Below are positions 22,916 to 32,009 of a DNA stretch of 64,000 nucleotides, piece after piece. Numbering within the stretch: position 1 is the stretch's first letter; each line of letters opens with the position of its first letter. Under the pieces are notes generated by a model. The model saw only the letters and a program-made list of their open reading frames with translations. It was not told the DNA's origin and searched no databases. The position numbers were made by a program, and so were the translations under genes. The stretch is taken from contig JAPDRN010000027.1 in NCBI GenBank assembly GCA_030247855.1, positions 186,001-250,000 of the forward strand. The letters run 5' to 3'. The stretch is from Knufia peltigerae (lineage: Eukaryota > Ascomycota > Eurotiomycetes > Chaetothyriales > Trichomeriaceae).

Positions 22916-25056
22916 ATGGCCATCGTCGACGCGCAAAGTTTTGACGACCGAGCCGGAGGTTCTGGGGGGCATACAGCTTCTGCTTACTCGGTCGGCAAAG
23001 TGCCACTGGTTGTCACGACGGAGATTGATGGTTATCCTCAGCCCGTCAAAGATGGACATACCGATCCGAGCAGCGCCAAGTCGACAACAAGCATCCACGA
23101 GGCACGTGTCGAGACTGTGGGAGTTCGAGACCCTCCGCTCAGCTACCCCATCGGGGTCCCCAAGAGCGACTTTGAGCTTCAGGACCACGGCATCGATGAA
23201 ATCAGAAGCTTGAGAGTCGTCGTGATCGGCGCTGGATTGTCAGGTGTCCTCGCCAGCATACTTTTGCCGGTCAAGGTGCCAAAGATCGACCTCGTCGTGT
23301 ACGAGAAGAATTTAGACGTGGTATTTACAATCACGACGAGGCTCAGATCCCAACAGGAGCCACCTTGTGAGCCCATGACTGACCAGAGTGTGTGCTGCAG
23401 GGAGGGACTTGGCTGGAAAATATCTACCCAGGAGTTCGTTGTGATGTGAGTGTCGGCCCAAAGACATACCTAACACTCATCGTCGATGGGTTCCTTCCGA
23501 CATGAATCGTACACTTCACTCATGCAAGACTTCCCACGTTCTCGAAGTTGTCACTGACATTTCGGCAGATACCGTCAAACGTGTACCAGTCGACCTTCAT
23601 GCCAAAGACTCAATGGTCCGAGAAATTCGCCCGAGGTGCCGAGATCCTCGAGTACTGGCAAAGTCGAGCTCGCGAGTACAATGCGTACCGGTACATGCGT
23701 TTCCATTCGGAAGTTCGGACTGTTATTTGGGACAATGCGTCTTCACAGTGGCGGGTGACGATCCAAAACACCAAAACGAAAGAGGTTTTTGTCGACAACG
23801 CTGATTTTGTCCTCACCGCCACGGGACGTTTCAACACGTGGAAGCTCCCGGAATATCCAGGCATTGACGAATACAAAGGTTTGATACGGCACACTTCAAA
23901 TTGGGACCCTTCGTTCAACCCCAGAGGGAAGAACGTGGCCGTGATAGGTAACGGGGCGAGCGGAATCCAAGTGGTGCCCAGCCTACAGCCCATGGTCAAC
24001 CGTCTGGATCATTACGCCCGGAACAAGACCTGGATCGCCGGATCGTGGGCCGGCGACGAGAGGACCTTTGAGGCACAACCGTACTCGGCGGAAGAATTGG
24101 CCTCATTCGAGGATCCTCGGGTTTATCTCAAATTCAGGAAAGAAATCGAGGCCAAGTACTGGCGTCGGTTCGCCTCGACTTTCAGAGGGTCCAAGGAAAA
24201 TGAAGGCATGCGCGAGCAGTTTATAGAAATCGTCAAGAAGCGGATAGCGAGGAAGCCTGAATTGCTGGAGAAGCTGATCCCCGACTTCAACCCCAACTGC
24301 AGACGCTTGACCCCGGGGCCGGGGTACCTCGAGGCCATCACTCAAGACAACGTCGACTTCGTCCAGACGCCGATCGAGAAGTTCACGGCGACTGGGATCC
24401 AGACGGTGGACGGCAGGCACCGCGAGGTGGATGCTATACTTTGTGCGACCGGGGCTAGTTTGGCACCACAATTCGACATCGTCAGCAACGGAGTCAACCT
24501 GCGAGAGTTCTGGAGCGCCGAAGGACCGAATGGCTTCCCGTACTCGTACCTGGGTCTGGCCACGCCGGGGTTCCCAAACCTCTTGTTCATCGCAGGACCT
24601 CACGGCACCGGCCCGTCAGGGACCGTCCCACACAGTGTCGAGGTGCAGTTGACGTACTACGCGAAGGTTCTGCGAAAGGTCAGCAGCCAAGGGATAGCGA
24701 CGATCGTGCCTTCACGACAGGCGGCCGACGACTTTGTCGAGTACTCGGACGCGTTCTTCCGGAAGACCGTCCTCACGGACAACTGCAGCTCGTGGGCCAA
24801 CGGTGGGCGACCGGGTGGGAGGATCCACGGCATCTGGCCTGGCAGTGCGGCACATGTGACGACGGTCAGACGGGAGCCGAGGTGGGAGGACTGGGAATAC
24901 AGTTACCTCAACAACAGCAAGAACAGATTCGCGTATTTCGGCAACGGCTGGACAGGCCTCGAGGCCGATCCGGAATCAGACATAACGTCCTACCTGAGAG
25001 AGCCGTCGGAGATTGATCTAAGGGACTTGCACGAAAAGTGGTGGGATTTTCCTTAG
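22916..25056 (+). CDS. Baeyer-Villiger-type flavin monooxygenase
   Basis: A class B flavoprotein that inserts oxygen next to a ketone, or oxidises N or S, using FAD and NADPH. Exons are 22916-23320, 23401-23445 and 23569-25056; the introns are 80 and 123 nt and the middle exon only 45 nt. The product is 645 residues. A 100-residue low-homology N-terminal extension precedes the first Rossmann motif GAGLSG (105-110), then GGTW (136-139), then the class fingerprint YKGLIRHTSNW (252-262, with Tyr in place of the usual first Phe), and the second Rossmann motif GNGASG (277-282). Late blocks include ATGASLAPQFD and GPHGTGPSG. The size matches fungal steroid/polyketide-type enzymes with N-terminal extensions. 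The substrate is unknown. Confidence 0.9.
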
Positions 25057-25361
25057 CTCGACGCGCCTAGATGCATCGTGAGACCATGATAGACTGATGC
25101 GTGGAAGCAACGAAATGTGATTAGACGTGGCGGTCGGACATGCCAGCTGAAGGGTATCGAGCTGCTCTCAATATCATGTCTGTTTCCGGTTCCAAGCGTG
25201 TCTTTGTTAAAGCTTGCTTGTCGGCGAACAATGTAACAGTAAACACCGCATTTAGTCCGACTTGCTTCCAGTTTACCTTAGAATAGCTGCCCATTACAGA
25301 TATGGATGAGGATGAGTACTTCCAAACTGTTTTCCATACCCTGGCCGGGTCCAGAGTCCAA
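25057..25361. other. Convergent intergenic region
   Basis: 3' flanks of the Baeyer-Villiger gene and of the minus-strand dioxygenase. Nothing further recognised. Confidence 0.5.
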
Positions 25362-26282
25362 TTACCGTCGGAATTTACCTCTCTTAAGCTCCTCCACCAC
25401 TGTTTCTACACCGGGACACCCAATCTGGTCTCCGATTTCAGAATAATTCGCCTGCCACAACCCAGGGCTACCCTTTGGATACTGCGACCTATACCCAATC
25501 ATGCGCTGCGCCCTCAGCGACAGGCCCTCCACCACCTCACGTGGTGTTATGAATGCATACGCCTCCTCTGGCGTTAAAAACGATGCCTGGAACGTAAATG
25601 CAATTCCGCGCCTCTTCTCATCTGCTGTCCTATTCGCGCCACCGCCATGTACCGTCTTGCCTGTGATGAGGCACGCGTCCCCCGCCTTCATCTCCACGGG
25701 TATCGTTGCCTCTGGTGTTCCCAATACCGACAGATCCGGCCACGCATGCGAGCCAGGAATCACGCGCGTGCCTCCATTCACGTCGGTGAAGTCGGTCAGC
25801 GCCACCAGGAAGTTGAGTATGGCTTCGGGGCCGTCGGGACCAAGGAGGTGAAAGACTTGGAACTGGTCCTGGTCGCGATGAAGCACCTGCGCTGCGTTCC
25901 CGGGCCCAATCTCAATGACTTGCGCGGTCGTCAGCCAGTACGTGCCGGTCTGCGGATGGAAGATACGCTCTGCAATGTCGTGACAAATGTCGTTGTCTAG
26001 TAGGTAGTCACGGAATGTCTTGCTGTTGGCCGTAAGCCCCGTCAGGCGCTTGGTGTTGCTTCCATGGAAGGCTTTGATGCTCTCAGACTCGTGCGTTGAG
26101 CCAGGATTCAGCTTGGCCAGAGGCACGTCAACCTCATCGTTCATGGCGGCGACTTGCTCTGGGCTCAGAAGCCCCTCGAGAATGACGCCGCCCGCGCTGT
26201 GAAGCGCTCTAAGAATAGCCTCACTCCCGGCGTCGGCGGAGACACGCGGGAGAGCAGCGCTGTTTGTTACCGTGGATGGCAT
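25362..26282 (-). CDS. Phytanoyl-CoA dioxygenase (PhyH)-family Fe(II)/2OG oxygenase
   Basis: An intronless 306-residue protein of the PhyH family, nonheme iron enzymes that use 2-oxoglutarate and O2 for hydroxylation, desaturation or ring changes. The iron facial triad is visible as HRD (His135, Asp137) and VHGGG (His212), with arginines at about 224-225 where 2-oxoglutarate would bind. The strand NGGTRVIPGSHAWPD is typical of the jelly-roll core. The start has a good ATG followed by a short polar stretch. It is divergent from the NmrA-type gene at 26858, sharing a 575-bp promoter that carries a triple CCG repeat. Fungal relatives act on alkaloids and meroterpenoids, which fits the neighbourhood, but the substrate is unknown. 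Confidence 0.9.
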   Translation of the reverse strand: MPSTVTNSAALPRVSADAGSEAILRALHSAGGVILEGLLSPEQVAAMNDEVDVPLAKLNPGSTHESESIKAFHGSNTKRLTGLTANSKTFRDYLLDNDICHDIAERIFHPQTGTYWLTTAQVIEIGPGNAAQVLHRDQDQFQVFHLLGPDGPEAILNFLVALTDFTDVNGGTRVIPGSHAWPDLSVLGTPEATIPVEMKAGDACLITGKTVHGGGANRTADEKRRGIAFTFQASFLTPEEAYAFITPREVVEGLSLRAQRMIGYRSQYPKGSPGLWQANYSEIGDQIGCPGVETVVEELKRGKFRR

Positions 26283-26857
26283 TTTTACTGTTTACTGGCT
26301 CAGTGGAAGTGTGTTTATGTTTGCTGGAGGCTTTGAAGGCTTTGAAGGCTTTATATTCGGCTGTTTGCCTCAGCTAATGACTTATGCACACTTGTCCACG
26401 GGCATTCGCAATGGTAAGTGCGGGTGACACTGCCCAGCTAACGGTTTCGGCATACGGTACAACGAACGCCACAGCGTAGGCCACCGGAAAGACATGTCGA
26501 CACCCGGGAGTCGGTATTCGCCAGAAGCCGCAATTGAGCAAACGTTAGAGGTCCTGGGCTCCCAGCTATGGCAACATATGGATGATGCCGTCCCTCTGAT
26601 GGCGATTGGCCCGGACAGCAATCCAGGGGTAATGCCGACTGCCGACTGCCGAAGATAACATGCTTACTGAGCGAGGCTGAGTAATTTACTAATACGGCAG
26701 GTCTAGGTCGTGGGCCCAATAGATTGAGTGGAGCGGCGTCCGGGGTTGCTTGCTACCCTACTTAAAAACTCACGATTTCGAACCGTCTTCGCTCCATCAG
26801 GTTATCGGATATTCTAGCTTTGTTCTGATCTACAGCTCCATCAGCCATAACGCCGCC
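26283..26857. promoter_or_regulatory. Divergent promoter, PhyH oxygenase / NmrA reductase
   Basis: A 575-bp head-to-head promoter. It holds the 19-nt CCG direct-repeat element at 26634-26652, listed separately. Confidence 0.5.
26634..26652 (+). promoter_or_regulatory. Triple CCG direct repeat (copy 1)
   Basis: The sequence GCCGACTGCCGACTGCCGA contains CCG three times with 4-nt spacers; the other strand reads CGG-N4-CGG-N4-CGG. It ends 205 bp before the NmrA start codon and is repeated exactly at 28953-28971. CGG triplets are the half-sites of Zn(II)2Cys6 regulators, so a shared operator is plausible but untested. Confidence 0.5.
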
Positions 26858-27772
26858 ATGCGTATCGCCGTTGCAGGTTCTGGCGCTATGGCCAGGTACA
26901 TCTGCGAAGAGTTCCCCAAATATGGCCATCAAGTCGTCGTACTATCACGAACCGAGAAGGCGGCTTTCAAGGGCAATCTCCATGTCTCGCAAGTCGTAAC
27001 AGACTACTCTGTTACTTCGATCACCGAAGCGATCAAAGATTGTGATATGCTAATTTCGATGATCCTTTCCTACGGCCCTGATTTCATCGATGTCCACCTG
27101 AAGCTTATCGAGGCATGCCAGGCCAGTCCTAAGTGCAAGCGCTTTATTCCGTCCGAATATGGGGGTGATCTTGAAAACCATCCGGACCTTCCAGTCTTCT
27201 ACTACCGCACACGAGAGCCTATCCGAAAGGTTCTGCGCGAGCAAACTGAACTAGAATGGACCCTTGTCAGCGTCGGCTGGTTCATGGATTATGTGGTTCC
27301 TTCAAAGAATAGGTACCTCCAGGATCCCGGGCCGGCATTCCCCGTCGATCTTACTGCAAACCGCATCATCATTCCGGGCACGGGAAACGACCCCATCGAC
27401 GTCACCGCAGCTCGTGATGTTGCCGCAGCGTTGGCAATGCTCGCGGATGCGCCGAAGTGGGAGACCTATACCTATGTCTCTGGAGTACAGACTAGTTGGA
27501 ATAACCTCGCTACACTGGTCCAAAAGCATTATCCACAAGTTGATCAAGTTAAACATCTTGGCCTTGGTCAGATTCTCGACACTATCCAGACCTCAGAAGA
27601 CGAAGTGGAAATCCTCGTGTCGCATTATCAGATGTTCACACCACTTGGAGCTGGATCCTTCAGTCCGGACTTAGTACAGCGTGATCGTCGCAAGTTCTTC
27701 GCTGGGTTCAGATTCCGAACACCCGAACAACTCGTCAATGAAGCGCTTAGAAGCCCTGGCAGTATCGTGTAA
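26858..27772 (+). CDS. NmrA-like / isoflavone-reductase-family NADPH reductase
   Basis: An intronless 304-residue atypical short-chain dehydrogenase. The N-terminus MRIAVAGSGAMARYI gives the nucleotide-binding turn, and LSRTEKAAF follows the second strand, where NADPH is usually selected. RFIPSEYGGD and the YYRTREPIRK helix match the phenylcoumaran/isoflavone reductase pattern, including a lysine in the active helix. DVAAALAMLAD is the usual C-terminal helix signature. The ATG at 26858 is chosen because the Rossmann strand follows at once; the open frame extends upstream without an ATG that makes sense. It sits between the PhyH gene (divergent) and the imine-reductase-like gene (same strand), with a CCG-repeat element upstream. 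It could be an enzyme or an NADP-sensing regulator. Confidence 0.87.
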   Translation: MRIAVAGSGAMARYICEEFPKYGHQVVVLSRTEKAAFKGNLHVSQVVTDYSVTSITEAIKDCDMLISMILSYGPDFIDVHLKLIEACQASPKCKRFIPSEYGGDLENHPDLPVFYYRTREPIRKVLREQTELEWTLVSVGWFMDYVVPSKNRYLQDPGPAFPVDLTANRIIIPGTGNDPIDVTAARDVAAALAMLADAPKWETYTYVSGVQTSWNNLATLVQKHYPQVDQVKHLGLGQILDTIQTSEDEVEILVSHYQMFTPLGAGSFSPDLVQRDRRKFFAGFRFRTPEQLVNEALRSPGSIV

Positions 27773-29160
27773 GTCGGCACTGATCACTATGGATGCGGAA
27801 CTCTGGAAGCTAGACAACAAGGAGGCTCCATGCAAACCAAGCAAACCAAGCTAATGGGAGTCTCTCGACGCTTGTCCAGTCCCTGGGTTGCACAGAGGAG
27901 GGAAAGGAAATAAATAACAAATGATCTTGTCAGATTGTCAGGTCTACGCAAGGAGTTTCCAAGAATGCATTATTCCATTTCAGATGAATGACAGTACACA
28001 CCTTAGCGAAATAAAGTGCCATAGCACCACAGCTCTGCCCAACTGATCTGCCCAACTGACTTAATAGAGTGGTGATGCTAAATCTGATTCGTTCTTCGGG
28101 TTGTTGGCCTGAGTAACGAGGCCTGTCAATGTGCATTGTCAAAGGCTGTCTCCTGCTCGTGCGGCGAGCGTCTGGTTTGAGGTGGTCCGGCTGGCAACAA
28201 GCGATCCAGCCGTAGCACTGTGGTGGTATGAGTAGTTGATCGACGATGCCCCCAATAATGACCTTATATTGAAGGCGGTATTAATTCTTGCCCTTCGTTT
28301 TTTAATGAGGGCTCTCCTGTTTATATGTGAATCCTTTGCGATCTAGTAGAGTGCTTGGAGAAGCCTTGCTAGCCTTGTCATGGCCTTGAGTGTCCTAGTT
28401 GGTGCTCTGACAATGCCATCCTCACAGCTGGTTGGATGATTCATGATGGTGCTAGTGTTAGCTACATAGCAAAAGTTATAGGATTTTGGAGATGGATTGT
28501 AGTGATAGACGAGATGGTACGGAAGCGAGGCAGAGTCGCCGACTACGCTGTCGTTCCCGTGAATATGAGTAGCGCCAATTCTATACAGAGCTTCCTTACC
28601 AAGGCTGGTAACTATTCTGTGGTGAGAATCCCGCAGTTGAAATCGACATGATGGACCATTGGAAGGCCCGTATGCTCTTCGTCAATTATTCAATGGTTTG
28701 TAGCCACGTGTGACTCGCACCACAACTTCAGAGCCTCGACCGCAAAGTGGTGTGGTCTGCACATCAGCAAAGCCATACCTCCAGTGGTATCTCGGTCATG
28801 AAGAGTCTCTAATCAGGTCTGATTCGGGCAGGCAAGCTCCGTCCTCTTGATTAGGAAATCAAGCGGCGTTTCTTCAAGCTTAATACTCTACTTGTCTAGG
28901 GTAAGCATTCCAGTTTTTGTTCAGTAGTGATCCACTCCATCCAGCATTGACGGCCGACTGCCGACTGCCGACACCCTGGCTTTCCAAGTTGACCCCGCCA
29001 TCAATATATCTGGTACCGCTGGGTCACTAGAGCAGTTGTCAACGTTTACCAACAGGTAGCAAGTATCCAGGTTCTATGATAGAGTTGCCTACGCTTCTTT
29101 TGGGTTCAGAAAAGAAGAAAGCAAAACCAAAACGAAGTTGTCAAGACTCCACATTACAGC
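27773..29160. other. Long intergenic region
   Basis: Short frames only (the longest, 28436-28651, has no domain). It carries the second triple-CCG element at 28953-28971, 189 bp upstream of the next gene. No transposon remnant was recognised. Confidence 0.45.
28953..28971 (+). promoter_or_regulatory. Triple CCG direct repeat (copy 2)
   Basis: An exact 19-nt copy of the element at 26634-26652, in the same orientation, ending 189 bp before the start codon of the imine-reductase-like gene. Flanking bases differ, so this is not part of a longer duplication. Confidence 0.5.
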
Positions 29161-30084
29161 ATGTCACCACCACATTCTGTAAGCCAGTCGTCCCAGGGCT
29201 CGGTCTCAGTCCTGGGGCTAGGGTTAATGGGGAATGCATTGGCGCGAGCACTCATACAGAATGGATGGAAAACATCAGTGTGGAACCGCACTGCAGCGAA
29301 GGCTGAGCCTATCGTACACATGGGTGGCATCCTCGCGGCTACACCAGCAGAGTGCATCCAAGCAAGCGAATTGACCATCTTTTGTCTTTTGGATCAGCAG
29401 GCTGTTCATGAAATCTTGGGCGAATGCGATGCCAACTGCGGGCATGGCCGCATCGTGGTAGACTTCACGTCTGGAATTGTCTCGGACAACTATCGATCTC
29501 AGCAACTGGCTGCAAGCAAGTCGTTCTCAGCATACGTACGAGGCGCCATTGAGGCCATACCTCAGTCTATCGGACTCCCTGAATCTATTCTCTACTACAG
29601 CGGCGATGCAACTGCATTTAAGAAGGCAGAGAATTGTTTGAAGGTGTTTGGAACCTCGATTTATCTCGGAAGCGATGTGTCGTTGGCATCTGTACAGGAG
29701 GCTATCCTGGGTACTTGTTTCTATTTCTTTGGTGTTGGGTTTTTACAATCTATCGCACTTCTAAAGACTTCCAAGCTCTGGTCAAGTGGTGGCGCAGAGA
29801 ATTTCACGACTCGCTGCGTGATTCCATTTCTCACTGAACAACTCCCAGTCGCTTTTTTGGATATGGCCAAAGAGATTGACAAGGAAGACTACGCAACCAA
29901 GGGCTCGGTAGTAACAGTGAACACCTTGGCCTCGTCGCTCCGGGCTCTGATGAAGTTTAATGTTGATCAGGGTATTCCAACTTCGGCTTTCGAGCCAATG
30001 CTCCGTTTAATGGAAGCTAGGGCAGAGCAAGGCGGTGGAGGAGACGGCATGGCAAGTCTAATCAATGTTTTTGGAGCGAATTAA
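29161..30084 (+). CDS. Imine reductase / reductive aminase-like NADP-dependent oxidoreductase
   Basis: An intronless 307-residue member of the beta-hydroxyacid dehydrogenase / imine reductase superfamily. GLGLMG (19-24) is the Rossmann motif and WNRT (41-44) matches the NADPH-selective loop. The middle has the IRED-type GAIEAIPQSIGLPES stretch followed by LYYSGD. The long inter-domain helix has an acidic residue and a tyrosine (QEAILGTCFYF) where fungal reductive aminases, as I recall them, have Asp and Tyr. The end has DYATKGS and a GGGGDGMASLI motif near the C-terminus, typical of IREDs. It would reduce C=N bonds or join an amine and a carbonyl. The alternative is a generic 3-hydroxyisobutyrate-type dehydrogenase, which fits the C-terminal motifs less well. 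Confidence 0.82.
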   Translation: MSPPHSVSQSSQGSVSVLGLGLMGNALARALIQNGWKTSVWNRTAAKAEPIVHMGGILAATPAECIQASELTIFCLLDQQAVHEILGECDANCGHGRIVVDFTSGIVSDNYRSQQLAASKSFSAYVRGAIEAIPQSIGLPESILYYSGDATAFKKAENCLKVFGTSIYLGSDVSLASVQEAILGTCFYFFGVGFLQSIALLKTSKLWSSGGAENFTTRCVIPFLTEQLPVAFLDMAKEIDKEDYATKGSVVTVNTLASSLRALMKFNVDQGIPTSAFEPMLRLMEARAEQGGGGDGMASLINVFGAN

Positions 30085-31307
30085 TCATAGTATACCAGGA
30101 GCTTGTTAACAATCACATCATATTGTCATCTATTTGTTAAGAAGATATATTTTAAACCGAAGCAAAGGATTCAATAGGCCTTCTAATGCGATAAGTATAC
30201 GATGAGCTCTAGTCTTCTATAGACGAGGTTAAAGATTGATACAATATGTAAAGCCCAGTTTACAGTGGATGCTTTGTCCCGACTTTGACATGATTCCAAC
30301 ACCCCCGTCCAAATAGAAGTTTTCCATTCAACCCTGATAATATCTCTGCCAACACCTCAAGTCATTCTTCTTCCTAACGCTCTTTGATAATGAGATCCAA
30401 ATTGTGTGCGCTCTTCTTTTAGAAGTTGGATATTGCGTCTTTGGTCATATGAGACATCAATATCATAGAGTGTAAGGAGGAGGTAGCGAGGGCCCTAACA
30501 GAACTTCCCGGAGGATTTTCAAGACGCCACCTATAATCAACCTACCAAGGCACTCGTGGGCGCCCCTAGCACGCCAAATCGACGCCTAAGTGGAGACTGC
30601 CTAGTGGGCGCCGGATAAGGGCGGGAATGTGCCGTGCCGAGAATAAGATCTTAGTACGGAGTACGGATACCCCTTGAGTTCATTTACTGTAGGTATGGCC
30701 TCCTCATGTAAAGGTAACCTTAACTTAAGAGAGCTTGACAGCATACATACAGATACACCCAGATTTGAGAGCTGCTTAGGAGACGGAGTGCGAGCCACAA
30801 GGCTAACTTGAACTTACTAGAACATATGAAGTTTCAACTCTCTCCATCTCTCTCATGATGTCTGTTGTAACAAAAGCTGTAACATTTTCAAGGGAGACTC
30901 GTTCCAATTAGCACGTGATACGGTAGTCTTTCCAAAGGGTCACATGTAGGCACCAGGGCTGTCTCTTCTGAGAATATACTTCCAGCCTGATCGGACATTC
31001 TTCATAATGCCTTCATACAAGCGTTAGTTCAGTCCTGACTATGGCTCAAAATTGAGACCCCGCAAATGCGATCAATTCCCTGTTTTCGTCGCATGCTCAC
31101 CAAAGCCCTCCTTCCACCCAAGTTCGGCCATCTCCCGTCCTCGTTACAACGAGACGACTGCCTACCAATGACCACCTCAGCTGGCAAAAGTATCAGCTTA
31201 TGGCGAGTCCCACAACGAACGAAGCGTTCTTGACCGATCGCAGCTAGAAGCTTCTCTCCAACTCGGTGTGTGTCAGCGTAACGCGTCGCCAGAGCGAGAC
31301 CAACACA
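30085..31307. other. Intergenic, no gene recognised
   Basis: AT-rich sequence with short frames. It includes an AGTACGGAGTACGG motif near 30653, one of several such motifs in the window. A long antisense frame (31029-31562, minus) overlaps the HET gene and is a shadow. Confidence 0.45.
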
Positions 31308-32009
31308 ATGCGACTTTTGAAGTTGGACGGTCAAGGCGAGCCGAAGCTTACCGGGGATCTCCTGGACACGATTCCCCCCTACGCGATACTCTCGCATACT
31401 TGGGGATATGATAGAGATGAGGTTAATTTCGACGACCTCACATACGGATCTTATAAGAATACAGCTGGCTATGCTAAGATTCAGTTTTGCGGTGAACAGG
31501 CAAAAAAAGACGAGATAGAATACTTCTGGGTGGACGCGTGCTGCATCGATAAAGCCAACCATAGCGAGCTCTCAGAAGCGATTGTCTCGATGTTCGACTG
31601 GTATCGAAATGCTGTCAAATGCTACGTATATTTATCCGACGTTACAGGCAGCAGAATCAACCATCACTGCACTCAATGTTGGTGGGAATCAGACTTTCGA
31701 ACCAGTAGATGGTTCAGACGCGGCTGGACGTTACAGGAATTGCTTGCTCCAACCTCGGTCGAATTTTCTTCGCGGGAAGGGGAGCTTCTGGGTAGCAAGA
31801 AAACACCCAAAGTACTGGGAGAAGAGCATCCCGTTACAATCAGCAGCGTGAGCAATCTTGCTCTTACCATGAAAGGCCAGGGCAGAAATATCGAAGCTGT
31901 CAAACTCATGTCGGAATGTGTACAACTGCGAAATCGGGTTTTGGGTGCTGAACATCCTCGCACTCTCTTTTCCTCAGCACTATTGACCGAATGGCAAGGT
32001 GCGGAATGA
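31308..32009 (+). CDS. HET-domain protein fused to a short TPR remnant
   Basis: A 233-residue protein. Residues 1 to about 165 are a HET (heterokaryon incompatibility) domain: YAILSHTWG, YFWVDACCID and RRGWTLQELLAP are all present. Directly after GELLGSKKTP the sequence becomes a kinesin-light-chain-type tetratricopeptide repeat (LGEEHPVTISSVSNLALT, then RNRVLGAEHPRTL) and soon stops. HET proteins of fungal NLR type normally have an NB-ARC or NACHT NTPase between these parts. Here that centre is absent, and the end of the HET domain also seems cut, so the gene looks like an in-frame internal deletion. It might still encode a HET effector without its switch, or be inert. Confidence 0.75.
   Translation: MRLLKLDGQGEPKLTGDLLDTIPPYAILSHTWGYDRDEVNFDDLTYGSYKNTAGYAKIQFCGEQAKKDEIEYFWVDACCIDKANHSELSEAIVSMFDWYRNAVKCYVYLSDVTGSRINHHCTQCWWESDFRTSRWFRRGWTLQELLAPTSVEFSSREGELLGSKKTPKVLGEEHPVTISSVSNLALTMKGQGRNIEAVKLMSECVQLRNRVLGAEHPRTLFSSALLTEWQGAE

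Noticed and set aside
31029..31562. 177-codon minus-strand frame at the HET gene
   Set aside because: Antisense to the HET domain, no motif.
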